A stretch of 64,000 nt of DNA from NCBI RefSeq assembly GCF_013369485.1, contig NZ_JABWEB010000002.1:310001-374000 (forward strand), read 5' to 3'. The notes below the pieces were generated by a model that ran no database searches, was not told the origin of the DNA, and saw only the letters and a program-made list of their open reading frames with translations. How positions within the stretch are numbered: position 1 is the first letter of the stretch; every line of letters starts with the position of its first letter. Positions 32,176-41,077 of the stretch are shown in pieces. This stretch comes from Massilia sp. BJB1822 (lineage in GTDB: Bacteria > Pseudomonadota > Gammaproteobacteria > Burkholderiales > Burkholderiaceae_D). A program made the translations under genes and the position numbers.

Positions 32176-32736
32176 TCAGCCTTGCTTGCGGCGGCGGGCG
32201 ATCAAGGCCATCAGGCCCAGGCCGCCGAGCAGCATGCCGTAGGTGGCCGGCTCGGGTACGGCGGAAATGCTGCTGAAGGCGCGGTAGTTGCTCGAACCGC
32301 GCGGCAGGCCGCTGAAGGTGAACAGGCTGTCGGCCGCCAGCGGCTTATCCCAGTGGAACACCAGTTCGCCACGGCCGTAATGCACGGCCAGGTAGTTGAA
32401 GCTGGCGCCGACCTTGAACGAGCCGGATTTGCTGTTGGCCAGGTTTTTCTCGCCCACCAGTTGCAGCGAGCCTTTGCCGGTCGTGGGCAGCTTGAACAGG
32501 CCTTCGACCAGGGATTCGATATTCTCAGCGTTTTGCGGATTGATGTTCTCGCCGTCATACACCCAGACCGAGGCGGCGGCGATCGGACCATAACTTACCT
32601 TGCCCGAACCCACGGCAAAACCGCTGGTTTTCGGTGCGGTGATCTCGACCCATTTGGCGGCCTGGGCCAGTGGGGCGGCAAACACGGTGGCGGCGGCCAA
32701 CGCAATCGCGGCGGCATACGTCGTCAGTTTCTTCAT
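32176..32736 (-). CDS. PEP-CTERM sorting-domain protein
   Basis: The 186-residue product has a Sec signal peptide (MKKLTTYAAAIALAAATVFAAPLAQA). A beta-rich body follows. The classic PEP-CTERM tail comes last: VPEPATYGMLLGGLGLMAL, then RRRKQG. This tail is cut by exosortase and marks export of proteins to the cell surface, usually in EPS-producing bacteria; no exosortase gene is in this window. AGGAAGACAG precedes ATG 32736. The hydrophobic C-terminal helix is the sorting anchor rather than a true membrane span. The ligand or surface role is unknown. Confidence 0.92.
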   Translation of the reverse strand: MKKLTTYAAAIALAAATVFAAPLAQAAKWVEITAPKTSGFAVGSGKVSYGPIAAASVWVYDGENINPQNAENIESLVEGLFKLPTTGKGSLQLVGEKNLANSKSGSFKVGASFNYLAVHYGRGELVFHWDKPLAADSLFTFSGLPRGSSNYRAFSSISAVPEPATYGMLLGGLGLMALIARRRKQG

Positions 32737-33062
32737 CTGTCTTCCTGATTGTGGAGGAGCTTGCCGTGGCACCGGCAAGGCGTGGGATCGTAGTGATCGC
32801 GAAATAGTTTCCAAATGAAAACTATGCTTAGCATTATACAATGGTTCGCCCCGCAAGTATTCAGGACTGTCGTAATTTCCACACGACAGCTTCCATAGCC
32901 TGTCTTCATCGATATTGCCCTACAGAATTACGTAAAAACCTTACGCGGCTTACCAATTGCTACCCCTCCGAGAGGCCGATACTATCGGTGCCTTGTAACG
33001 TATTGTTGCGAGAATGTATAACAATGTTTCGACATAAGAAACAAATAATCAGGAGACAAAGC
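32737..33062. other. 326-bp divergent intergenic region (PEP-CTERM / DUF535)
   Basis: No gene is seen. The block is clearly more AT-rich than its surroundings. It holds leaders for both flanking genes, a 7-bp inverted repeat (ATAGTTT, 32804-32810, with AAACTAT, 32819-32825) possibly in the PEP-CTERM promoter region, and the candidate forward promoter listed separately. AGGAGAC at 33052-33058 is the ribosome binding site of the downstream gene. Confidence 0.6.
32993..33022 (+). promoter_or_regulatory. Candidate sigma-70 promoter for the DUF535 gene
   Basis: TTGTAA (32993-32998) and TATAAC (33017-33022) are separated by 18 bp, 40 bp before ATG 33063. Both hexamers match the consensus in most positions, in an AT-rich setting. 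Confidence 0.5.
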
Positions 33063-33956
33063 ATGCGGCCCATCACCCTGACCGTTGGTCTGGAGAAGAA
33101 ATCGTCGCTCTCGCATTTCGCCGCGGCGCTGAAGCTGCATACGCGCGCGCTGGCGCATTTCCGCATGACGCGCCACTGGCTCGGCGTGCTCAACTCCGAC
33201 CAGATGCTGCGCGAGCTGGCGCATGCCCAGCCGCGCCTGATCCACAAGGTCTACCGTCCCTGGCTCAGCCAGCGCATGAACCGGCGCGAGCGTCTGGCGG
33301 CCCTGGTCGGCCACTATCGCTTCATCCTGCGCCAGGGACTGGGCGCGCTGGTGGCCGAGGCCGCGCGCGGTCCGGTGCAATTGGCGACCTTTGCCGGCAA
33401 GAGCGGCACGCCGTACAGCATCGAACTCTGCGCCATCGTGCCGATGGAACGCGAAGGCGAACTGGTGCTGCAATTGCGGCGCGATGGGACGCTGGTCTGC
33501 TCGGTGGCGTTTTCCTTCCTCAACGATGGTCCGCATATGCAGATCGGCGTCGGCTGCATCCAGGGGCCATCCTGCGGCGCCGGCCTGGAACTGATGCGCG
33601 AAGCGACCCGCGAACTGCATGGCTTGCGTCCGAAGAGCCTGCTGGTGCGCCTGCTGCGCCATCTGGGGCATGCCAGCGGCTGCGCGCGCATGGTCCTGGT
33701 CTGCAACAAGAACCGCACGGCGGCGCGCACCGCCCTGCGCGACGGCAAGATCAAGGCTTGCTACGACAGCCTGTGGCTGGAAATGGGCGCCACGGCGCGC
33801 CCTGATGGCGATTACGAACTCGCTTGCAGCGCCTTGCAGCCGCCCGAGCTGGAAGCCGTGCCGTCCAAAAAACGCTCGGAGATGCGCAAGCGCCACGACA
33901 TGCTGGCCTTGCTCAATGCCGACGTGCTGGCCCGCCTGGCGCCGCCAACCCCTTAA
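33063..33956 (+). CDS. DUF535 (VirK/YbjX-like) protein
   Basis: The 297-residue product matches DUF535: LAHAQPRLIHKVYRPWLS near the N-terminus, LVGHYRFI, and a later MQIGVGCIQG followed by LVRLLRHLGHASGC. VirK/YbjX proteins are linked to outer-membrane and virulence traits in enterobacteria, without a known reaction. The protein has no signal peptide. AGGAGACAAAGC precedes ATG 33063; the frame is open to 32841 but the upstream part lies in the AT-rich promoter region and is rejected. It stands alone, 63 bp upstream of the tRNA gene. Confidence 0.88.
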   Translation: MRPITLTVGLEKKSSLSHFAAALKLHTRALAHFRMTRHWLGVLNSDQMLRELAHAQPRLIHKVYRPWLSQRMNRRERLAALVGHYRFILRQGLGALVAEAARGPVQLATFAGKSGTPYSIELCAIVPMEREGELVLQLRRDGTLVCSVAFSFLNDGPHMQIGVGCIQGPSCGAGLELMREATRELHGLRPKSLLVRLLRHLGHASGCARMVLVCNKNRTAARTALRDGKIKACYDSLWLEMGATARPDGDYELACSALQPPELEAVPSKKRSEMRKRHDMLALLNADVLARLAPPTP

Positions 33957-34019
33957 GCCATCAGGCTTCCAGCCCCGCTCTGGAAGTTATTGATCAGCCA
34001 TGTCATAATAGCGGGCTGT

Positions 34020-34106
34020 GCCCCGGTGGTGAAATTGGTAGACACACCGGACTTAAAATCCGTTGGCCGCAAGGCCGTGCCGGTTCGATTCCGGCCCGGG
34101 GCACCA
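34020..34106 (+). tRNA. tRNA-Leu (anticodon TAA)
   Basis: The 87-nt gene folds as a class II tRNA. The acceptor stem is GCCCCGG with CCGGGGC, the anticodon arm CGGA-CTTAAAA-TCCG gives anticodon TAA, and a long variable arm (GGCCGCAAGGCC) is typical of leucine tRNA. The T-arm holds GGTTCGATTCC, and the 3' CCA is encoded (ends 34106). It reads UUA and probably UUG codons, rare in this GC-rich genome. No integrase is adjacent. Confidence 0.96.
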
Positions 34107-34261
34107 CGTCTCTCTTCATCTGCGCTGTTCCGCGCAGCCGCAGCGCTCTCCCGCCGCTCCCATATTAAAACCCGCATAAAAATGGTGTAGGATTCTGGAC
34201 GGCGAAATTGGCGCCCCCGAACGGCAGTGCGCCGCGCCGCGGTTACTCAAGGATTAAATCA

Positions 34262-35110
34262 ATGCAAATCAAGATCAACGATATGCTGCGCGACTATATC
34301 GAGCCGCTGACCGAAGCGGAGCATACGGCGCTGGAACGCAGCCTGCTGGCCGAAGGCTGCCGCGATGCGCTGGTGCTGTGGGACGACGTGCTGGTCGATG
34401 GCCATAACCGCTATGCGATCTGCCAGAAGCACGGCATCCCGTTCAAGGTCACGCAGAACACCAGCTTCAAGAGCATGGAAGACGTGATGCTGTGGATGAT
34501 CGATAACCACCTGGGCCGCCGCAGCGTGTCCGACTTCCAGCGCGGCGTGCTGGCGCTGCGCAAGAAAGACATCCTGGCCCAGCGCGCCGAAGAGGAGAGC
34601 GCCCGTATCCAGGCCGAGGACGCGAGCATCGCGCCGCCCGAGCCGGAAGGCGAGGCTGCGCCGGCGCCCAAGGTGCGCACTTCGCGCGAGGACATTGCGC
34701 GCGCGGCGCGCCTGAGCAGCAATACCATCAGCCAGATCGAGAAGATCCAGAAGACGGCCACGCCCGAGCTGGTGGAGGCGGTGCGCGCCGGCACCATCTC
34801 GATCAATGCCGCCGCCACCGTGGCTTCGCTGCCGGACGCCGACCAGGTGGCCGCGGTCGCTGGCGGCAAGAAATTCCTGCAGCAGGCCGCGCGCGAAATC
34901 CGCGAACAGCGCGCCGCTTCGCGTCCGCCGAAAGCGCCGAAAGCCGTGCCGGAAGGCGAGGGCGACTACGGCGCCGAGGAGCGTGCCCCGCTGAGCGAAG
35001 TCGAACAGCTGCGCCTGGAAGTGGCCCAGCTGAAAGACAAGAACGCCGTGCTGCGCGCCGAAAACGCCGAACTGCGCGAACGCATCGCCACGCTGGTCGA
35101 CGCGTCCTGA
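34262..35110 (+). CDS. ParB-like nuclease/partition-domain protein, solitary
   Basis: The 282-residue product has an N-terminal ParB/RepB-like domain (about 10-110: LEGRSL-type opening TEAEHTALERSLLAEG, then LVDGHNRYAIC). A middle helix-turn-helix-like part follows (REDIARAARLSSNTISQIEKI). A C-terminal coiled-coil zipper of about 40 residues (VEQLRLEVAQLKDKNAVLRA) comes last. No ParA partner is nearby, so it is probably a DNA-binding regulator or phage/plasmid-derived ParB relative rather than a chromosome partition protein. AAGGATTAAATCA precedes ATG 34262. It is followed by an acylase gene 38 bp away. Confidence 0.82.
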   Translation: MQIKINDMLRDYIEPLTEAEHTALERSLLAEGCRDALVLWDDVLVDGHNRYAICQKHGIPFKVTQNTSFKSMEDVMLWMIDNHLGRRSVSDFQRGVLALRKKDILAQRAEEESARIQAEDASIAPPEPEGEAAPAPKVRTSREDIARAARLSSNTISQIEKIQKTATPELVEAVRAGTISINAAATVASLPDADQVAAVAGGKKFLQQAAREIREQRAASRPPKAPKAVPEGEGDYGAEERAPLSEVEQLRLEVAQLKDKNAVLRAENAELRERIATLVDAS

Positions 35111-35148
35111 GTGCGCGCCATATAAAAAGATACTGGAGAAAAAGCCCT

Positions 35149-37356
35149 ATGCCGAGACTGTCGCGTTCTGCGCTTGCATTAGCCTGTGCCATGCCCTTGG
35201 CCGTCATCGCCGCCCCGGCCGCACCAGCCCGCGCGGGCGGTGTCGGCGCGATCGAGGCGCTGCGCCTGAAAATGGCTGCCGAGCGCGTCAGCATCCTGCG
35301 CGATAAATGGGGCATCGCCCACGTCTACGGCAATACCGATGCCGATGCCGTGTTCGGCATGGTGTATGCGCAGGCCGAGGATGATTTCAAGCGCATCGAG
35401 CTGAACTACATCAATGCCATGGGCCGCCTGGCCGAGGTCGAGGGCGAGAAGGCGCTGTACCAGGACTTGCGCATGAAGCTCTTCATCACGCCCGAACTGC
35501 TGAAGAGCCAGTACCAGGCCAGCCCGGCCTGGCTGAAGAAGCTGATGGGCGCCTGGGCCGATGGCTTGAACTTCTACCTGCATACGCATCCCGACGTGCA
35601 GCCGCGTCTGCTGACCCGCTTCGAACCGTGGATGGCGCTCAGTTTCAGCGAAGGCAGCATCGGCGGCGATATCGAATCGATCGACCTCAAGCAGCTGGAA
35701 GCCTTCTATTCCAAGGCGCCCCAGCGTCCGCAGCTGGTGCCGGCGCTGGCCATGGAAAAGGAACCGAGCGGTTCCAACGGCTTCGCCATTGCGCCGGCCC
35801 TGAGCAAGTCGGGTCATGCGCTGCTGATGATCAATCCGCATACCTCCTTCTATTTCCGGCCCGAGATCCATGTGGTCAGCCGCCAGGGACTGAATGCCTA
35901 TGGCGCCGTGACCTGGGGCCAGTTCTTCGTCTACCAGGGCTTTAACGAGCGCCTGGGCTGGATGCACACCTCGGGCGGCGCCGATGTGATCGACGAGTTC
36001 GTGGAAACCGTTGCCGAACAGGACGGCAAGCTGCTCTACCAGTACGGCAAGGAGCAGCGTCCGGTGAAGGCGGTGGCGATCCGCCTGCCGTACAAGACGG
36101 CGCAAGGCATGGCCGAGAAAACCGTCACCGCTTACTTCACGCACCACGGTCCCATCGTGCGCGAACAGGATGGCAAATGGGTGGCGGTGGCGCTGATGAA
36201 CGAGCCGCTCAAGGCGCTCACGCAATCCTATGTGCGCACCAAGGCGCGCAATTACGCCGCCTTCTACAAGGCGATGGAGCTGCGCACCAACTCGTCCAAC
36301 AATACCGTGTATGCGGATGCGGACGGCAATATCGCTTACTTCCACGGTAATTTCGTGCCGGTGCGCGATGCGGCCTTCGACTACACCAAGCCGGTCGACG
36401 GCAGCAATCCAGCCACCGACTGGAAGGGCTTGCATGCGGTGAAGGACACCATCCAGCTCTTCAATCCGAAGAATGGCTGGATTCAGAACACCAATAACTG
36501 GCCGTTCTCGGCGGCGGGCGCCTACAGCCCGCGCCGCCAGGATTATCCGGCCTATATGTCGGTGTATCCGGAAAATGCGCGCGGCATCCATGCCGTGCGC
36601 GTGCTGCAAAACCAGCACGACTTCACGCTCGACAGCCTGATCGCCGCCGCCTACGACAGCCAGCTGACCGCCTTCGAGCCGCTGCTGCCGCAGCTGGTGC
36701 GTGCCTATGACGAATCGCCCGCCAGCGACTTGCTGAAAGCCGGCCTGACCGAGCAGATTTCCCTGCTGCGCGACTGGAATATGCGCTACAGCCTGAACTC
36801 GGTGCCGACCTCGCTGGCCATCTACTGGCTGCAGGAACTGGTCAAGACCCACGGCCCGGCGGCGCGCGAGAAGCGCATGCCGGTGCTCGATTACGTGGGC
36901 AGCCAGATCACCACCCAGCAGCGTCTGGAAGCGCTGACGCGTGCCTCGGCGCGCCTGGAGTCGGACTTCGGCAGCTGGAAGACGCCTTGGGGCGAGATCA
37001 ACCGCTTCCAGCGCCTGAATGGCGACATCGTGCAATCCTTCGACGATGACAAACCCAGCATTCCCGTGCCTTACGCCTCCGGCAACTGGGGCGCACTGGC
37101 CGCTTACGGCCCGCTGACGCCGCCGAAGACGCGCCGCATTTACGGCGAGCGCGGCAACAGCTTTGTGGCAGCAGTCGAGTTCGGCCCGCGCATCCGCGCC
37201 AAGAGCATTCTGGCGGGCGGCCAGAGCAGCGACCCGGCCTCGCCGCACTTCCTGGATCAGGCCGAAATGTATGCGCGCGGCGAATTCAAGGAAGTGCTGT
37301 TCTACCGCGAAGACGTGGAAAAAAATCTGGAGCGCAAGTACCACCCCGGCGAATAA
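35149..37356 (+). CDS. Penicillin acylase-family Ntn hydrolase (AHL/aculeacin-acylase-like)
   Basis: The 735-residue product has a signal peptide (first about 30 residues). An alpha part follows, then the autocatalytic site: Ser209 in KEPSGSNGFAIAP, the mature N-terminal nucleophile of the beta chain. Later motifs include NPHTSFYFRPEIHVVS, the oxyanion-region NTNNWPFSAAG and ASGNWGALAAYGP. This class of periplasmic N-terminal nucleophile hydrolases cleaves amide bonds: penicillin G, acyl-homoserine lactones, aculeacin. Sequence alone does not tell the substrate; quorum quenching or cell-wall-derived amide cleavage are options. GGAGAAAAAGCCCT precedes the ATG. It stands alone between ParB-like and an unknown membrane protein. 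Confidence 0.9.
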   Translation: MPRLSRSALALACAMPLAVIAAPAAPARAGGVGAIEALRLKMAAERVSILRDKWGIAHVYGNTDADAVFGMVYAQAEDDFKRIELNYINAMGRLAEVEGEKALYQDLRMKLFITPELLKSQYQASPAWLKKLMGAWADGLNFYLHTHPDVQPRLLTRFEPWMALSFSEGSIGGDIESIDLKQLEAFYSKAPQRPQLVPALAMEKEPSGSNGFAIAPALSKSGHALLMINPHTSFYFRPEIHVVSRQGLNAYGAVTWGQFFVYQGFNERLGWMHTSGGADVIDEFVETVAEQDGKLLYQYGKEQRPVKAVAIRLPYKTAQGMAEKTVTAYFTHHGPIVREQDGKWVAVALMNEPLKALTQSYVRTKARNYAAFYKAMELRTNSSNNTVYADADGNIAYFHGNFVPVRDAAFDYTKPVDGSNPATDWKGLHAVKDTIQLFNPKNGWIQNTNNWPFSAAGAYSPRRQDYPAYMSVYPENARGIHAVRVLQNQHDFTLDSLIAAAYDSQLTAFEPLLPQLVRAYDESPASDLLKAGLTEQISLLRDWNMRYSLNSVPTSLAIYWLQELVKTHGPAAREKRMPVLDYVGSQITTQQRLEALTRASARLESDFGSWKTPWGEINRFQRLNGDIVQSFDDDKPSIPVPYASGNWGALAAYGPLTPPKTRRIYGERGNSFVAAVEFGPRIRAKSILAGGQSSDPASPHFLDQAEMYARGEFKEVLFYREDVEKNLERKYHPGE

Positions 37357-37466
37357 AGCTCCGTTTGCGCTGGCGCAAAGCTCCCGCTGGCGCCAGCGCC
37401 GCGCCGCCGCCGTGGCGGCGCAGAATGTGCTGATCAGCCGCCGCCTCGCGGCTGCGGGAGCACATC

Positions 37467-38969
37467 ATGACCACGCAAGAAAGCGGCAAGCCCAATCCCG
37501 ATGCGCAAAGGCTGGAGGATTTCATCTTCGCCCGCGAACTCAACGAAGTTTTTCTGCTGCTCGACCACATTTCCGGCCGCTGGGACAAGAGCTGGTACGC
37601 GCCGCCCATGGCCGCGTCCGACGAGCAGATGCCCAAGGTGCGCGAGCTGTGCATGATCGGCTTGGCGGCCGACGGTAGCAGCGAAAGCAAGGTCGATCAA
37701 GCCGTCAAACTCCTGTGCGCCAAAGACAAGCTGAACGCCGCCGCCCGTCCCGCCACGGGCATGACCGTCGCCTTCACCCTGCTGGTGGTGGGCGAGGAAA
37801 ACCGGCGCAGCTGGAGCGGCTGGTTCGACGGCCTGGGCAACCTCTGGCAGCGCTGGACCCGGCGTCTTGCCAAGGCCGCCAATTCCGGCAGCGCCGCCAA
37901 GGCTGCACAGGGCGACAATGGCGGCCCGGCGCCGCCACCCGGCGAACCAACGACGCCGGCAGTGGAGAGTGCGCAGGCGCCAGTACAGGCGCGCCGTAGC
38001 AATAACGGCTACTGGGACAAGCCCACGCGTCTGACCCTGGCCCGCCACGCGTTTCCTGGCTTGGTCAGCGTGGCAGCCAAGTTCAAGCGGCGCATCTTCC
38101 TGATCGTCAGCTTGCTTCTGCTGGGCTTGGCGACGACCTGCGTGATTTCCTGGCATATCACCGGCGGCAATGTGATTCTGCAGCATCTGGAAGCCTTGAA
38201 GATCCAGGACGTCGGCTTGCAAAAGACCATCGCCGAAGCTGAGCTGAAGTTTGCCAGCGACGAGCAGGAGCGCCAGAACGGCGCGTCCAGCAGCGCCGCC
38301 ACACCGACCCCGACCCAGACCCAGGCTGAAGCGCAAGGACAGGCCAAGGCGCGCGCCGCCGCCCGTCCCGTCCAGTTTTGTTCGCTGTTTGCGCCCGATG
38401 CCACACCGCTATACCGCAGTACCGAGGAGTACCAGCTGTGTAGCCGCAAGCGCGAACTCGACCAGCGCATCGCCATCGCCCATGACGCCTTGGGCAGCTG
38501 GCTGCGGCCCTGGGTCGATATCTATCAGCAGGTGGGCGGCTGGCTCAGCGGCGGCCAGGCTTTCTATCCGGCTGCCCTGGCGCAAAGCAATACGGAAGAA
38601 CTAGCCCAGATCGTGACCATGGTGGTGGGCACCGCCGTGCTGCCGCTGTTTTACGGCGTGCTGGGTGCGGGCGCCGCCGTGGTGCGCGACCTGTGGGCCA
38701 AGATGCGCGAAAGCCTGCTGTCGCCGCGCGATTACTCGCTGGCGCTGCTGCAATTGGCGCTGGGCGCTACTATCGGCGCCTGCATCGCCCTGTTCATCAG
38801 TCCATCGTCGCAGGCGAACGGCAAGGAAGCAGGGCTGCTGGGCAGCTGGGCACTGAGCAGCTCGGCCCTGTCCTTTATCGCCGGCTTTGGCGTGGAAGGC
38901 GTGTTCCTGGCGCTGGAAAGCCTGGTGCGGCGCGTTTTCAACATCAGCGATCCGGCCAAGAAAACCTGA
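37467..38969 (+). CDS. Uncharacterised membrane protein with cytoplasmic N-terminal domain
   Basis: The 500-residue product has a soluble N-terminal domain (about 1-115) and an Ala/Pro linker. A transmembrane helix follows (about 210-232, RIFLIVSLLLLGLATTCVIS). A region with two Cys (FCSLFAP, YQLCSRK) at about 310-335 comes next, probably outside the membrane. Then three further hydrophobic helices lie at about 390-415, 425-445 and 460-485. I do not recognise the family. GGGAGCACATC precedes ATG 37467. It stands alone and converges on the isochorismatase-like gene with only 2 bp between them. Function is unknown. Confidence 0.75.
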   Translation: MTTQESGKPNPDAQRLEDFIFARELNEVFLLLDHISGRWDKSWYAPPMAASDEQMPKVRELCMIGLAADGSSESKVDQAVKLLCAKDKLNAAARPATGMTVAFTLLVVGEENRRSWSGWFDGLGNLWQRWTRRLAKAANSGSAAKAAQGDNGGPAPPPGEPTTPAVESAQAPVQARRSNNGYWDKPTRLTLARHAFPGLVSVAAKFKRRIFLIVSLLLLGLATTCVISWHITGGNVILQHLEALKIQDVGLQKTIAEAELKFASDEQERQNGASSSAATPTPTQTQAEAQGQAKARAAARPVQFCSLFAPDATPLYRSTEEYQLCSRKRELDQRIAIAHDALGSWLRPWVDIYQQVGGWLSGGQAFYPAALAQSNTEELAQIVTMVVGTAVLPLFYGVLGAGAAVVRDLWAKMRESLLSPRDYSLALLQLALGATIGACIALFISPSSQANGKEAGLLGSWALSSSALSFIAGFGVEGVFLALESLVRRVFNISDPAKKT

Positions 38970-38971
38970 GC

Positions 38972-39592
38972 TTAGCGGCGCGTGCGCAGGTTGGAGGCGT
39001 ACAGATTGTCGCGTTCCAGCGCCTTGCCGCTGCGCGCCGCAGCGATCCAGTCTTGCGTGCTGACCACGGCCGCGAAGTTGGAGTGGAAGACCGTGTTGAA
39101 CACGCGATGGACTTCCTCGGCGCTGACCTTGCCCGCCGCGTTCTGGTAGGAGAGGGCGCCCGTCGCATCGTCCAGCACTTCGACCGTCAAGCCTTCATGG
39201 GCGGCCTGGAAGATGGTGCTGGCGTTGCAGTTGTGCGTCATATAGCCGACGATGCTCAGCGTGTCGATGGAACGCGCCGCCAGCCACTCGCGCAGGCCGG
39301 TGCCGGCGAAGGCACTCGCCATCGTCTTGTTGATGTGATGGTCGATGGGAAGCTCCGCGATCTGCGGATGCAGGCGCCATCCTTCGGAACCCTTGGCGAA
39401 GATCGGCGAACCCTCTGGTGCATCGTGCTGCACTACGACCACGGGAATATCCTGGGCCTTGGCCGCTTTCATGGCCTGCACGATATTGGGCAGCGAGCCT
39501 GCCACGGGCGGGTACTCGATCGGCAGGTCGCCAGTGAAGTATTCGTTTTGCACATCGATCACGAGCAGAGCGCGGCGAGGGGTAGCGGACAT
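38972..39592 (-). CDS. Cysteine hydrolase of the isochorismatase superfamily
   Basis: The 206-residue product has the three superfamily residues: the catalytic Asp in ALLVIDVQNEYF (near residue 14), a Lys in the loop region around residues 80-100, and the nucleophilic Cys in VGYMTHNCNASTIF (about 127). Members hydrolyse amides or isochorismate, for example nicotinamidase-like or N-carbamoylsarcosine enzymes; the substrate cannot be told. AAAGGAG precedes ATG 39592. It is divergent from the GlxA-type regulator, which may control it, as such regulator-hydrolase pairs are common. Confidence 0.9.
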   Translation of the reverse strand: MSATPRRALLVIDVQNEYFTGDLPIEYPPVAGSLPNIVQAMKAAKAQDIPVVVVQHDAPEGSPIFAKGSEGWRLHPQIAELPIDHHINKTMASAFAGTGLREWLAARSIDTLSIVGYMTHNCNASTIFQAAHEGLTVEVLDDATGALSYQNAAGKVSAEEVHRVFNTVFHSNFAAVVSTQDWIAAARSGKALERDNLYASNLRTRR

Positions 39593-39677
39593 GGATTTCT
39601 CCTTTGGTCAGATGATGAAAGGGATTGGCGGTCCCGGTGAACAGCATTCTCATCCGGCGCGGCGCACGCGAAAAGTG

Positions 39678-39703
39678 GCCTTAAGGCATATCTTCGATAT
39701 AAT
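39678..39703 (+). promoter_or_regulatory. Palindromes and -10 box just before the GlxA-type gene
   Basis: A perfect 10-bp palindrome GCCTTAAGGC (39678-39687) abuts a second perfect palindrome ATATC-TTC-GATAT (39688-39700). The TATAAT (39698-39703) ends 6 bp before the ATG at 39710. A start at or near the ATG would make a leaderless or nearly leaderless message. The palindromes could be operator sites for the regulator itself. Confidence 0.5.
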
Positions 39704-39709
39704 CAGGCC

Positions 39710-40717
39710 ATGCCCAAAATTGCCCGTAAAACCGGCCCGAGCCGCCCGTCGCTGCCGATTCGCGTCGCCGTGATCGCCTTCGACGGCATCACGCCTTTCC
39801 ACGTCGCCGCGCCTTGCGCCGTCTTCGGCACCGTGCCGGAAGGTCATGCCCCCATGTTTGACGTGCGGGTCTGCAGCGCCGACGCCAGCCCCCTGCGCAC
39901 TGCTGCCGGCTTCGCCATCGCCACCGAATACGACCTAAGCCTGCTGGACGCGGCCGATATCGTTGTCATGGCCGCCTGGCACGACGACTGCCGCAACGCG
40001 CCGCCCGTGCTGCTGGACGCCCTGCGCCGCGCGCATCAACGCGGCGCGCGTATCGTCGGCCTATGCCTCGGCGCCTTCCCGCTGGCGGAAGCCGGCCTGC
40101 TCGACGGCCGCACCGCCACCACCCACTGGGCCTTTGCCGATGGCCTGGTGCAGCGCTATCCCAAAGTCAAGGTGGATGCGGAAGTGCTGTATGTCGATGA
40201 TGGTGACGTCCTGACCTCGGCCGGCGTCGCGGCAGGCCTCGACTGCTGCCTGCATCTGCTGCGGCAACTGGCGGGTGTGGAATTGGCAAACAGCGTGGCG
40301 CGGCGGCTGCTGGTGGCGCCGCACCGGCAGGGAGGGCAAGCCCAGTTCATCGAAAGGCCGCTGCCGGTATCGAACAGCGAAGGACGCTTCGCGCAAGTGC
40401 TGGAGTGGATGGCGGCCAACCTCGGCGCAGAGCAGAGCATCGATGCCCTGGCCGTGCGCGCTGCCATGAGCCGCCGCAACTTCACGCGCCACTTCCGCCA
40501 GGTGACAGGCACCTCGGTCAAGCAATGGCTGCTGAGCCAGCGCCTGGCGCATGCCCAGCGCATGCTGGAAGGCAGCGACGCCGCCATTGAAGTCGTGGCC
40601 CAGGAAGCCGGCTTCGGTACGGCCCTCTCGCTGCGCCAGCACTTCCAGGCCTCGCTGCGCACCTCGCCCTCAGCCTACCGCAAGCAGTTCCGCACTCAGG
40701 GCGGGTTACGTGGATAG
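39710..40717 (+). CDS. GlxA-family transcriptional regulator (DJ-1/PfpI plus AraC)
   Basis: The 335-residue product has an N-terminal DJ-1/PfpI domain (RVAVIAFDGITPFHVAAPCAV; nucleophile-elbow region IVGLCLGAFPLAEAGLL) and a C-terminal AraC-type DNA-binding domain (about 225-325: VRAAMSRRNFTRHFRQ, then VAQEAGFGTALSLRQHF). GlxA-type regulators sense metabolites and often control a nearby hydrolase; here the divergent isochorismatase-like gene is a good candidate. The ATG sits 6 bp after a TATAAT, so the message may be leaderless. Its end overlaps the antitoxin-like gene on the other strand by 22 bp. Confidence 0.9.
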   Translation: MPKIARKTGPSRPSLPIRVAVIAFDGITPFHVAAPCAVFGTVPEGHAPMFDVRVCSADASPLRTAAGFAIATEYDLSLLDAADIVVMAAWHDDCRNAPPVLLDALRRAHQRGARIVGLCLGAFPLAEAGLLDGRTATTHWAFADGLVQRYPKVKVDAEVLYVDDGDVLTSAGVAAGLDCCLHLLRQLAGVELANSVARRLLVAPHRQGGQAQFIERPLPVSNSEGRFAQVLEWMAANLGAEQSIDALAVRAAMSRRNFTRHFRQVTGTSVKQWLLSQRLAHAQRMLEGSDAAIEVVAQEAGFGTALSLRQHFQASLRTSPSAYRKQFRTQGGLRG

Positions 40718-41025
40718 CCCGCAACAGCTAAAAGAGCTTGAGGGTTGGTGCTGGCAATTGCCAGCAGAGTACGGGCAGCGCCGCTGGGTTGTTTCCGGCC
40801 TTGTTCCCAGCCTTGCAAGGTTCGCAGCGATGCGCCCAAGAGCGTCGCAAATTGGGATTGAGATAGTCCCGTTTTCTTGCGGGCTTCGATAACCGGCGAG
40901 GAAATCACCTGAACATGACCGGCCTTCATTTCTCGCACGGACTGTAGCAACTCCGCCGCCAAGTCGCGCGAGGACTCATAGGCATCCAGTTCGGATTTGC
41001 TCAGGGGTCTATTCTTCGAGGGCAG
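40696..41025 (-). CDS. Solitary HigA/antitoxin-like helix-turn-helix regulator, probable CTG start
   Basis: The protein carries a helix-turn-helix of the antitoxin type (KTGLSQSQFATLLGASLRTL, then GWEQGRKQPSGAARTLLAIA). The first in-frame TTG/ATG-type start at 40962 has no ribosome binding site. Reading further upstream, the frame continues with PSKNRPLSKSELDAYESSRD, which looks like the usual N-terminus of this family, and starts at a CTG (41025) placed 7 bp after AAGGAG. I therefore give the 109-residue version. No toxin gene is adjacent, either up- or downstream. It overlaps the GlxA gene by 22 bp at the 3' end. Autoregulation is indicated by the promoter-operator at 41078-41106. Confidence 0.75.
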   Translation of the reverse strand: MPSKNRPLSKSELDAYESSRDLAAELLQSVREMKAGHVQVISSPVIEARKKTGLSQSQFATLLGASLRTLQGWEQGRKQPSGAARTLLAIASTNPQALLAVAGYPRNPP

Positions 41026-41077
41026 GACGGATCTCCTTCAACTTATGGCCGGTAAGGTTGTCTGTCTCCGCCTTCGC

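Noticed and set aside
34020..34106. Attachment site for an integrated element at tRNA-Leu
   Set aside because: No integrase is nearby and no second copy of the tRNA 3' end was noticed in the window.
35179..37344. 721-residue open frame on the reverse strand
   Set aside because: It lies fully opposite the acylase gene, which has a signal peptide and catalytic motifs.
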